Source of the DNA: Neoconidiobolus thromboides FSU 785
Lineage: Eukaryota > Entomophthoromycota > Entomophthoromycetes > Entomophthorales > Neoconidiobolaceae
NCBI GenBank assembly: GCA_025603075.1
Contig: MU626266.1
Span: 151,325 to 215,324, forward strand
Length of the DNA: 64,000 nt
Direction of reading: 5' to 3'
Shown: piece by piece, positions 24,033 through 33,905 of the stretch
How the letters are laid out: the number at the start of each line of letters is the position of its first letter
Position numbering within the stretch: position 1 is the first letter of the stretch
The notes under the pieces: generated by a model
What the model was told of the DNA's origin: nothing
Database searches by the model: none
What the model saw: only the letters and a program-made list of their open reading frames with translations
Made by a program: the position numbers and the translations under genes

Positions 24033-26082
24033 CTATATCCCAAAAGCATCTAAAAACACCTGTTCCCAAACTTCAAAAGAATTAAAAGCAGTTTTGGAAT
24101 TATAACTAAGATGTTTGTCCGCAGGAATCCAGGTAAATTCCAGTGGACGAAGTCTTTTGAATTTAGTAGAATAAACCTCACGAGACGTAAAAGGGAATTC
24201 AGAGTTTGTCTTAAATGGCTTTGGAACATCTGGGTGATTGGATAAACCTGGTAACTTAACTCCAAATTCGACCAATTGGAATAGTGTACGCAATCCACCA
24301 GCCATTGATCCTACAGTAGCTTCTTGATACTTAAGCCCTCCAATTGAATAACTTTTCACACCATGTATTTCTTGTAACCCATTAGCTAAAAATGCGCATC
24401 CTGAATAACACACTGAATTCGATAACATCATTATATCTTCTGTTTTAAATGATTGAGAGTATTATCAAGTAATGGTTTTAGAGGGTTCTCAGAGCACTTG
24501 TATTGGATCAAATTTGTATATTTGCTGTTTTTATTTAGCCCCCGGTTACATATCTTAGGTTCTTTAAAGTAATCTATATTATCAATTGGGGATCTGTTTG
24601 GTTGCATAATATCTTTTTTAATATCAAAGCCAGCAGAATCAAGAGTTTTAAGCACTTCAAAGAAAACTGGATCATAATGAATATCAGCGCTAAATCTATT
24701 GATTTGTGCATTAGGAAACAAATAATCTAAAATATCATAGGGACAACATATCTGTCCTCCACCACTGTTACTTAGTTCTAATACCAATTTACTAGCCTTA
24801 TTGTTTTTTAAGCTTTGAAATGCTTCGCGGATTTCAATATCTCAAAGTTTTCCATCGTTAGGTGAAAAATCAGGTATGATAACAACATCAACTTCACCAT
24901 GAAGTAAATAGGATTTAATGTATATCCCATCAAAAAGTGGTGATAAAAAAGGATTACCTCCTCTCATTATTTTAAAATCAATACTTTGATCTATTTTTAA
25001 TCCTTTGATATCATTCAAGCCATTAATGTTTAGTTCAAGATCCTCAGGCTGAGATGTTTTCACCATATGGGGATGTATTTTTTTGTTTAGGAACTTTGCT
25101 GACAGTTTTTCCACTCAAATAGCCCTTAAAAAATGAGAAAAGTGATGAAACTAAAAAAAACATCCTCATATGCTGAATATAACAGAAAGATTTCATAAAA
25201 TTCATAAAAAGATCATAATTTTGTGGTACTAAAACAATATAAGGAACCATAACTCTTTGTTCTTGTTCATCTACTATAAAAGTGAAAGTTATGTTTTCTT
25301 TCTTTGGGGGATATTTGTTGAAGCAAATGCTCCATGATTTATACCCTAGTTTCCATTTTCTTGTATAACTCTAGCTGTAGCAGAGTTAATGCATGCATTG
25401 ACATCTCTAGAGAAGCCAATATATTCTTTGCTATATTCTTGAAGATACTCTAATGGTGTAAGCCATTGATATCTATTATTTCTTTTCCAGTATATCTGGC
25501 TATCTTTACCCCAACTAACTTCCATGCTTCAATAAGTTCCGTTAAGTACTCAAGTTTCTCAAGCACTTTAACTTTAATTTCTCCCCATTGGTTTTCTTCT
25601 GTGAATACTGGAAAAGGCTGCTTAAATTCAAACATGGTGGCACAGTTTGATCTATATCTAAGATGATCGTCATATAAGGAGGTGATAAATTTTGTAATTG
25701 AATTGTGATATTCATTTTCAGATTTATATGGCTTTGATACCATCTTAGCCAGTTCTTTTCTGATATTAATATTACTTGGGATTTTAAATTCAGGAGAGCG
25801 TTCAGCTATATCAATGAATATATAAATTGACAAGGCCTTGTTAATAGTGTCATATACTGAATTCTTTGTTTTAGGAGCCAATTTAATCATATTTAAATAT
25901 GACATTGTTTCTTGATAACTTACTACAGGCTTTTTAGAAATTATTGCGCAGGGGTCAACATCTTCAACTTCTGTAGAGTTGATTAAAATGGGTGATAAGA
26001 GTAAGTAAGTTAATGGCTTAGTAAACATTTTGTTTATAAAAAATATCGATTTTCTTATATGCCTATATATATTTAAAGCCAT
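24033..26082 (-). pseudogene. Broken S41-type secreted serine peptidase-like gene, MITE-interrupted
   Basis: Collinear minus-strand fragments make one former protein. It begins with a likely signal peptide (MFTKPLTYLLLSPILINS, ATG near 26028). A fungal S41/CPAF-like N-domain follows (SENEYHNSITKFITSLYDDH, then LRYRSNCATMFEFKQPFPVF). Next are DGIYIKSYLLHGEVDVVIIP, the strand LVLELSNSGGGQICCPYDIL, and LSNSVCYSGCAFLANGL, where the catalytic Ser of S41 enzymes is expected. It ends with a C-terminal WEQVFLDAFGI. Lesions seen: a one-base loss after DINGL near 25450; TAG replacing a Trp codon near 25350; a shift near 25310; a MITE at 25066-25170; an in-frame TGA at 24842-24844; and a shift near 24445. 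With so many defects it should be non-functional. Family assignment is from recalled motif order, not alignment. Confidence 0.8.
25066..25170 (+). mobile_element. TATGGGG-family MITE inserted in the S41-like gene
   Basis: TATGGGGATGT left end, full body, ACATCCTCATA right end. Flanks read CACCA-[TA]...[TA]-TGCTG. Deleting the element plus one TA gives CACCATATGCTG, which on the minus strand reads on in frame (FCYIQHMVKTSQPEDLEL). This defines the target duplication as TA and the element proper as about 101 bp. Confidence 0.93.
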
Positions 26083-26180
26083 GCCATGCTATACTTAAAT
26101 TTGAGCATGAACAATATTAAATAAAGAATACTTTAGATTGAATTTATAAACATTCAGATGCTTAATTCCTAAATCTAATA

Positions 26181-26285
26181 TATGGGGATGTATTTTTGTG
26201 TTTAAGAATTTTACCAACAAAATTTCCGCTTAAATGGCGCTTAGAAAATGGAAAAAATAATGAAGTCAAAAAAAACACTCTCATA
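26181..26285 (+). mobile_element. TATGGGG-family MITE copy
   Basis: TATGGGGATGT left end, GCGCTTAGAAAATGG core, ACACTCTCATA right end. It sits about 100 bp upstream of the start of the S41-like pseudogene. Confidence 0.85.
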
Positions 26286-26814
26286 TTTTGAAAACTAAAA
26301 AAACGATTGTATAACCTAGTTTATTATTACACTATCTATTTGTATTTTTGAAATGAATATAAGGCATGGCCAAGTTTTAAATTAAATAACTCAATAAACT
26401 ATGCACTATTCCACTACTTTTAGACTCTTTTTTAAATAACAGAAATTTATATTAAATTGAGAGCAATTACTTAACCTGAGTTTTAAGATAAATGTTGGGA
26501 CAGACACATTTGCAAAACTAAATTTGTGAGTATTTTTTAGTAAAACCATTTAATATAAACTACATGAAGGTTTTTTATATGAGCTATTGCTTCAAAAGCA
26601 ATCATTTATCAAATCTTATTTTTATAAATTTAAAAATCATAATAAAAATTAAAAGTAAATTTTGCTAAATTCAAAATCTATAGAGTTAAGTAATTGTCTT
26701 GTCTGTTTCAACATAGTAATCTTCTATAGGCTATTTCCTTAATTTATAAAAATAGCTAACTCTTAGTCCAACTAGCTATTCTTTAAATATAAACCCACTT
26801 TAACAAAATAAAAA

Positions 26815-26915
26815 TATGTGGACATTTTTTTGATTTTATTACTTCCGTTTTTAAGCGCTATTTGGAGTGCAAAGATTGTTAGTAAAATTCTTAGGCAAAA
26901 AAATACATTCCCATA
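26815..26915 (-). mobile_element. TATGGGG-family MITE copy (reverse)
   Basis: TATGTGGACAT left end, AAGCGCTATTTGGAGTG core, ACATTCCCATA right end. Confidence 0.8.
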
Positions 26916-27270
26916 TGTATGTATATATATTAATTCTCATCACCTGCTCTACCTAGTCATTAAACTATTCACTATCGTTTTTTACTGTAACTACTTTTTA
27001 TAATTTCAAAAGACTATACTATAAAGATAAAAAGGTCACCATAGGTCTAATTGAATAAAATATTAAATTTCATAACTATCTATTTAATTATGAATTATCA
27101 TTTTGCTATATATCCACATTCTTATAAAAATGATTAGTTTTGTGCTTTCTAATTTTAACTTTTTAAACCTTAAATTTTTTATAAAAATTATTTTCATGTA
27201 TAAGAATATAAAACATCATTTATTATATACCAACCCTTTCAAGAATGAACAATACTTATATCAATAAACA

Positions 27271-27288
27271 TATGGGGATGTTTTCACC
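27271..27288. repeat. Isolated MITE terminal repeat
   Basis: TATGGGGATGTTTTCACC has the exact left terminal repeat of the family, but the body that should follow is absent. The flank AATAAACATATGGG recurs at the full copy at 27897. Confidence 0.5.
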
Positions 27289-27728
27289 AACTGTCCTTTT
27301 TTTGCTGTTTTTAAATTTAGAATTAGCCAATACACTGTTCAAGCTTAGATGTATGCTAGTCAACTGTTCATTTTAAAATGAAAGTTAAATTAATCCTCAA
27401 ATCAAAATGACAGAACAAATAGCTGATCATAAAATTGATCATTTGTCAGTGCACATTCGAACTTAAACAGCTGCATTGGTTAATTAGCTCCAAAATTCAA
27501 AACAGCAAAAGGGCAATAAGTAAAAAATATTCTTAAGAATAAAATTTATTGCAATTTGGAGTTTTTTTCTTATTTTAATTCTACTATTTTTATAATTAAA
27601 AGCGTTATATTTGAATTTAGTTCAAAAGTTACACTTTTAGACTATTTAAGAAGACTTAAAAATATTGAAGTAGTGACAATGACAATGTTAACTTTGTATC
27701 CTAAAAATCACAATTTAGAAGAACTTGC

Positions 27729-27732
27729 AAAA
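27729..27732 (-). terminator. Pol III T-run downstream of tRNA-Met
   Basis: TTTT on the minus strand, ten bases after the tRNA 3' end; the usual short eukaryotic RNA polymerase III stop. Confidence 0.55.
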
Positions 27733-27741
27733 GTAATTCTA

Positions 27742-27814
27742 TGCTCCCTGTGGGGATCGAACCCACGACCTTGAGATTATGAGACTCACGCGCTGCCAGC
27801 TGCGCCAAAGAAGC
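27742..27814 (-). tRNA. tRNA-Met (CAT), elongator type
   Basis: 73 nt, intronless. The acceptor 5' GCTTCTT pairs with 3' AGGGAGC through two G-T wobbles, followed by discriminator A. The D-arm region holds the A box TGGCGCAGCTGG; the anticodon loop CTCATAA gives anticodon CAT (plus-strand 27779-27781). The T arm GTGGGTTCGATCCCCAC forms a perfect 5-bp stem and contains the B box GGTTCGATCCC. CCA is not encoded. The TTCGATC T-loop and the elongator-like acceptor stem point to elongator rather than initiator tRNA-Met. Confidence 0.95.
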
Positions 27815-27896
27815 TATTCGTTGTTTAACTAAATAGTGAGACTTAATTAAACATCATTGTCTTTTGCTCCAATTGATATCATACTAACAATAAACA

Positions 27897-28000
27897 TATG
27901 GGTGTGTATTTTTGACTCCATCACTTTTTCAATTTTTTAAACACTATTTAAGTAGAAAATTTGTTAGTAAAATTCTTAAATACAAAAATATATCCCCATA
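27897..28000 (-). mobile_element. TATGGGG-family MITE copy (reverse)
   Basis: TATGGGTGTGT left end, AAACACTATTTAAGTAG core, ATATCCCCATA right end. Confidence 0.8.
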
Positions 28001-28183
28001 TATTACACAAATTTGAAAAAAAAATATTAAAAATATTAAAATATCAAAAGAGTTTATAATAATAGTAATTATAATTAAAGCTTAGTTTAAGAAAGTTCAA
28101 ACAATATTACTTTATAAAACAAAAACTTGAAAAAAACTAAATGATAATAATTTTTTAGCCACTTTCAATAAAAATAACACTTA

Positions 28184-28286
28184 TATAGGGATGTATTTTT
28201 GTGTTTAACAATTTTACTAACAATTTTTCCACTTAAATAGTGCTTAAAAAATAGAAAAACTAATGAAACCGAAAAACACCCTCGTA
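28184..28286 (+). mobile_element. TATGGGG-family MITE copy
   Basis: TATAGGGATGT left end, AAATAGTGCTTAAAAAATAG core, ACACCCTCGTA right end. Confidence 0.8.
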
Positions 28287-29029
28287 TAATGAATTAATAG
28301 AAAAAAATTATAGATAATAATAGAAAATATAAAGTAAAACAATTTATTTTTTAATATATTATATAAAATAATTAAAATACAACTATTAATTAAAATTATG
28401 TTAAAGTATGATTTAATAGCATTATATAAGCTCCATTTTGATTAGCCTTAGATTTATTATAATGATTTTTTTAGTTGCCAAAATTTGGAATTATTAAACA
28501 ACTTTATTATAATGTTAATTTATATTTTAATTTAATAAAATATTTTTTAACTAAAAATATCAAAATTCAAATTCAAAATTTATTTTCATTTTTATTTTTA
28601 TTTTTCAATCTTTGTAGTAGAATTTCCTAAAAAAAGAGAGCTGTTTCTGGAAATACTAATGTCTTTTTTAATAAGTTATTTAGTCTAATAAAGTAGGTTG
28701 AATAATAGCATATTGTTTTTGAACTTTATTGTAAAAAATATTTGATAAAATTAGTATCATAATTATGCATTATTTATTAAACTATTCAAAACAAAATAAT
28801 TTATTAAAATGATAGAACCAATTATGGTTACTCTATTTCCATAAGCATACAATTTTTTATTGTTTTTATATAGTTTTACTTTAAAATAAAACTTAAATTC
28901 AGTAGCAAGGATTGAAGTGAGTATATAAAGAGGCTTAACATACTTTAATCAAAACTATCCCTACTGTTTTCATGTTAATTATGGTTGTGCTTCTTCTATA
29001 TTTTACTTATTACTATTAACAGTTTAGTA

Positions 29030-29133
29030 TACGGGGACATTTTTATGGTTTCTTTGGTTTCTCTATCTTTTAAGCGCTATTTGAGTGGAAAGGTTATTAG
29101 CAAAATTCCTAAACACAAAAATACATCCCCATA
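29030..29133 (-). mobile_element. TATGGGG-family MITE copy (reverse)
   Basis: TACGGGGACAT left end, AAGCGCTATTTGAGTGG core, ACATCCCCATA right end. Confidence 0.85.
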
Positions 29134-29603
29134 CTATTATCTGATTTTGCTTTATTAAGTACATTGATCTTATCTGGTTTTAGTACCAATATTTAATATT
29201 TTTGTAAAGGTAGTAGTTACCAAAGAAGGTAAGCTTAAAAACGCTGCGTAATATTGTGTTAACATTATCTAGCTTTAGGCTGCTTTCAGTGTATTCGAAT
29301 GCCGGGATATTAGGAGTAAATACAAAGCCCTTATTTAAGGCCTTTTTAGTAGTCTTTGTAATTTAAAACAACCAAGGCCTTTTTTTATCAGAACCAAAAA
29401 AATTTATGGGTATTATTGAACTTAACATATTAATTCATTTACTCAAAGTCTGACTTCAGTGTTAGTATTGATGTTAAACTAGGCCTAATTTAGAACTAGG
29501 ATTAGAGATATAATCTTTATCCTAAAAATTTTGCTGTTTTATATTATATTTTATGATCAACTCCTTTTTGAAATTTTTGAAATATTATACTCGTAGTAAA
29601 AGA

Positions 29604-29697
29604 CATGGGGATGTTTTTTGATTTCATTACTTTTTCCATTTTTGAGCCCTACTTGAGTGGAAATTTTTTAGCAAAATCCTTAAAATAGATCCACATA
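29604..29697 (-). mobile_element. TATGGGG-family MITE copy (reverse), shortened
   Basis: CATGGGGATGT left end; the right part lacks about 8 bp of the usual AACACAAAAATA stretch and ends GATCCACATA. Confidence 0.7.
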
Positions 29698-31996
29698 CCT
29701 GTTATCAAATTTGCTTGTAAAAATAGCAGCGTAAATTAAGACAAATCCTCAAAAGGGGGCCTTGCCGGAACAACTCTTTTTAATTCTTGTTATACCGAAA
29801 CATGCAAAACCAAGATGGCTATCATTGATTTTACATTAATTATAGAGTATTGTAATGTGGGATGATCACAAGAAAGCTCAGAAACAATAGTTTATATGGT
29901 GTTATTTACTAATTTAGTGCTAAAGATTCTAATAAAAAGTAATTTAATAAAAGCAATAGCTTAAGTTACCATTTTTAATATAAATAATTTGTGGCATTTA
30001 GCATTTATATTTAATAAACAGAGTGCTAAATAAGAAAATGGTGGCTATTATGAATCATGTATATAGCTAGTTTATTTAGCATATACAATATCATAGACCA
30101 AATACAAAATTAGTATTATTGTCTCTTTTAGTAAATAATATAATATTTTTTTGCTTAAATATAATTAATAATGTATTGAGTATTTGGCCTAAAATGTTTT
30201 ATTAAAAGTTTTATCTAGCATAATATTCTGTTTTAAATTTCAACTATGACTAATCACAATGGAGATTGGCAGTGTATGTGTGGATTTTTAGCAAAATATT
30301 ATAATGAAACTAAAATTTGAGCCTTAATTTTGACCAAAAAGTTAGCAATAGAATTAATATTTTTGAGATAGTATTCTTTAAGCATATTTTATTTAATTTA
30401 AAAGCTTGTTGATCGCAAACAAAAGATATTGTAATTTTCGGTTAAAAATCGTGTTTATGGTCGCTGCTTTATAAAAATAAGTTTTCTTTTAAAAGTAATT
30501 ATCTTAATATAGTTAGTATAATTTGATTTACATTACCTTAGTATTCTTAAATTTAAGGTAAATTTACAAAAATCTTATTTGATTTTTTGGATTATGATCT
30601 CAGTGAGGAGAAAATCTAAGACAATATTTAATTTAAGACTGCAAATTTTGTCAATTTTTTGCATTATCACTCTATCTAGCCAAATTTTTATTTTGAAAAC
30701 TTAATTGAAACAAAATCCAACTTCAAACTCTTGTATCTAAATTATATTGCTATACAATTTGATTAAAACTAGTTAGCGGATACTGAATTATGGCGTTTAA
30801 AGAAAATAAATTAATCAAGGCTAAAAAGTACAGAAGAAAACTCATTAGTATTATCGGCGCACCCACTAGCAAGTATCAAAGCGGTTAAATTTACTACTGT
30901 ATTGCTCTATTATTTTTGCGATTTATGACCATCTTTAGAAAACCACCTTTTGTTACCACTTTGATATGAATTTTGATTAATTGAAACTTATTCATTACAT
31001 AATATTTAGCTGTGTTTATTTGGTTGCTTATAGGCTAATCTGCTTTTCTTTTATGTGATTTCATTAATCCTTCTAGATTTTGTGGTAACCTAATTTTATT
31101 TTTTAGTTTATTGGGCAAGTGAACGCAAAAATTGTTATAGCTTGATTTCATATATAAATTATATCTTTTACTTTTAAGTTTTTCATAATTGGCCAAAACT
31201 AAAATTTATTTATATGTATGTTTTTTTATTTAGCATAGTTTTGTCTAATTTATTTTTATATATTTTCATTGAATGGAATAAACTTAAATTAATAAAAATA
31301 TTTAACTTTGCTAACATGTTTAAAAACAGAATAAAATGCTTGAATGATTTTTTGCCATATATAGAAAGTATCGAATCTTTAAAATAAGCATGAATATCAC
31401 TAATTGGCATTTAAATAAGCCCTTCCGTTTAACTTTAAAATTTATTAACAATAGATAGTATTACAGTCATTTAAAAATATACTAAATTTTGTTTATAATT
31501 TATTTTTAGAGAATTTAATTTTACTTTAATAATCGAATAAACTGTCAAATTGAGAATAATTTATTATTGTTTATATAACATTATACTATAATTATTATAA
31601 TAGTAATTATGAAGTACTTAAAGTAGTAATTTATTTTTAACTCTCAAATTTTATCTTAATATGAAATCACCGCTTTTACTCTTTTAAAAACCGATATTTA
31701 ACATATCAATTTCTTTCGATATTTAATATAAAACCAATACACATCTTTACAACTTTGAGGCATTCCTTTTTATTATTAATAATAGTAAGCCATTTCGATA
31801 TTTACTTAATATGAACTTGAACCTTAATTTAAAAAACATTTGATTATATTTGGATTGCATAAAACTTCTATTTTTGGGGTTTTGTTAATAAAGTGCGCAA
31901 AAAAATAGTATAAATAGAGTTGAAATGAAATAAGAAAATTTCAATAAGCTATTGTTATTGACATCTGTAATTTAATACTGCTATTTATTTCAAAAA

Positions 31997-32503
31997 ATGG
32001 ATTACTCAACTACTACTCCTTCATTTTACGCTAACCAGTATGATTCTAATTTATTATGTTCTCCTGAAAGTGAATTAAGTTATAATAACGATCCAATGAT
32101 ATTTTCTAATGATTATTCAATGAACAATACTAGCTACTACAATAACTTGATAGATTTAAATTCAAACAGATTTATCTCATATCAGCCTGTAAATTGTTTA
32201 ATAGCACCAACTTATTCACCTGTTTCATTGTTTTCATCAGAAACAATGAATAACCATATAGAAAGTGATATTAAAAAACAAAGAAAGGAAATAATAAAAC
32301 AAAGGATACAAAACAAATATTATAATAAGTATAGATCTTATAATAGCAAACCAAATAACAAACATCAAAGTAATAATATATTAAAAAGATGTATTAATAA
32401 TCATATTGCTATCCCTAATTCTTTGAGTTGTAACATTAAATCGGCTTCAAATATAAACACATTACATTCCTTTCAAGTTGCTAATCCCTGGCACCCCTAT
32501 TAA
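31997..32503 (+). CDS. Hypothetical Asn/Ser/Tyr-rich protein
   Basis: Intronless frame of 168 residues with ATG at 31997 after an A-rich leader (TTTCAAAAAATGG). No domain was recognised. The first ~90 residues are rich in Asn, Ser, Tyr and Pro. The middle (about 92-125) is a basic helix-like stretch (KKQRKEIIKQRIQNKYYNKY). The end is Asn/His-rich and closes VANPWHPY. Composition resembles the flexible part of transcriptional regulators, much like the N-terminal half of the forkhead protein in this window, but there is no DNA-binding domain. It is the only clean frame of its size in this gene-poor zone, which supports but does not prove that it is a real gene. Confidence 0.55.
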   Translation: MDYSTTTPSFYANQYDSNLLCSPESELSYNNDPMIFSNDYSMNNTSYYNNLIDLNSNRFISYQPVNCLIAPTYSPVSLFSSETMNNHIESDIKKQRKEIIKQRIQNKYYNKYRSYNSKPNNKHQSNNILKRCINNHIAIPNSLSCNIKSASNINTLHSFQVANPWHPY

Positions 32504-33449
32504 GCTAGTTTAAATGATTTTTCAATGTTTGCCTATCTCTATATTGTACTGTTTCTATTTTGGTGTAAATAAATTAAAACAAAATTTTCAATTAATACCA
32601 TTTTTTATTCTCAATGATTTAATTATTTGTATATTATTGAGTTTGAATTACCACCCTTAATTTTTATATGAATTACAATTTAATTTATTGACATAATTTA
32701 TCCATTTTTTATTCTTTGAATTTGTTTGATTTTAATTTTGTTAATTTTCTTATATCATACTATTGTTTTAACATTGATCAACTTAAATAATATAATAAGA
32801 GTATTTTATGGTGTATTATCGTATATTATTTATAATATTGTAGTATTTTATCTATTAATTAGTGATAAAGGAGAACAATCTCGACATTTAAATGTAATAT
32901 AAAATTATAAAATGATAAAAATTATACAAATTATGGGCTATTTTTAACATTAGTCAATTTGTGCAGCTTTTCTTACTAAATTTAGATAATACTATTTTCA
33001 TAAAATTAAATGGTAAAAACAAATCAAACTGTTATTTTTTACAAATATAACAGTGCGGAAAAAGCTTACAGTCAAGTGGAGAAAATCTCTAAATGTTTAT
33101 TGATACATCTGATACATTTCTTCCTCTGAAATTCGGGGTTAAGACCTTTAGAGGGGTGATCAAAGGTAAAAGCCCATAAGGGCGTGTATTTGCTGTATTG
33201 CTATCTTTGCTTGAAATTTTCGGTTGTTAAAGCGATCAAAAAGGCTGCTTTTTAAGCAAGGGACAAAATTGAATAAAAATAAATTAGTGTTAGGTTTCTA
33301 AATCATTTTTTAGTAACTGTACCGATAATCACTAAATAAATCATAAATTTTAGTCTAATTTAATTTGAAATGTAACGTTTTAAATTAAGCATCGATGCTA
33401 TAAAATTGCTTTTTAAAGGCAATGATCGATATGCTAAAATAATTTAATA

Positions 33450-33554
33450 TCTGGGGCTGTTTTTTTTGGTTTCATTATTTTTCCGTTTTTTAAGCGCTAT
33501 CTGAGTGGAAAATTTGTTAGTAAAATTCTTAAACACAAAAATACATCCTCATCT
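33450..33554 (-). mobile_element. TATGGGG-family MITE copy (reverse)
   Basis: TCTGGGGCTGT left end, AAGCGCTATCTGAGTGG core, ACATCCTCATCTA right end. Confidence 0.8.
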
Positions 33555-33805
33555 ATAAAATTAATCTTTCATAATAGCATTTTAAAAATAGGGCTTTTAG
33601 CGTAATACCGGTATGCTGCTTTATATAGTTAATTATAAATACTTTTTTTTTGCAGGAAGGTTGTTATAGTGGGCTGTTTATTTTAAACCATTCTTTAAAA
33701 TAGTTTATTTGGTTTTGATTTAAAAGATAAAATTTGGAGTTCAAAATTGAGGAACTTTTAAACAAAACATTTACTTTTCCCGAAGTGGACCTTACAAGTT
33801 TACTA

Positions 33806-33905
33806 TATGGGGATGTATTTTTATGTTAAGACTTTTACTAACAATTTTTCCGCTCAAATAGTACTTAAGATGGAAAGCAATGAAGCCAAAAAAAACATCC
33901 TCATA
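33806..33905 (+). mobile_element. TATGGGG-family MITE copy
   Basis: TATGGGGATGT left end, CAAATAGTACTTAAGATGG core with a 5-bp deletion, ACATCCTCATA right end. Confidence 0.85.

Larger units (their letters stand above)
26083..27741. other. Intergenic with two full MITEs and one solo MITE end
   Basis: Upstream side of the S41-like pseudogene. It contains MITEs at 26181 and 26815 and an isolated terminal repeat at 27271. No coding sequence is supported; the plus frame at 27556-27774 is read-through into the tRNA antisense (ending CSLWGSNPRP). Confidence 0.5.
27815..31996. other. Gene-poor interval with four MITE copies
   Basis: MITEs lie at 27897, 28184, 29030 and 29604. No coding sequence is supported. 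A 66-codon minus frame (31210-31410) and a 32-codon plus frame (30791-30889) have no start context or family signal. Confidence 0.5.

Noticed and set aside
27556-27774. 72-codon plus frame ending CSLWGSNPRP
   Set aside because: This ending is the well-known artefact of reading a tRNA gene on its antisense strand.
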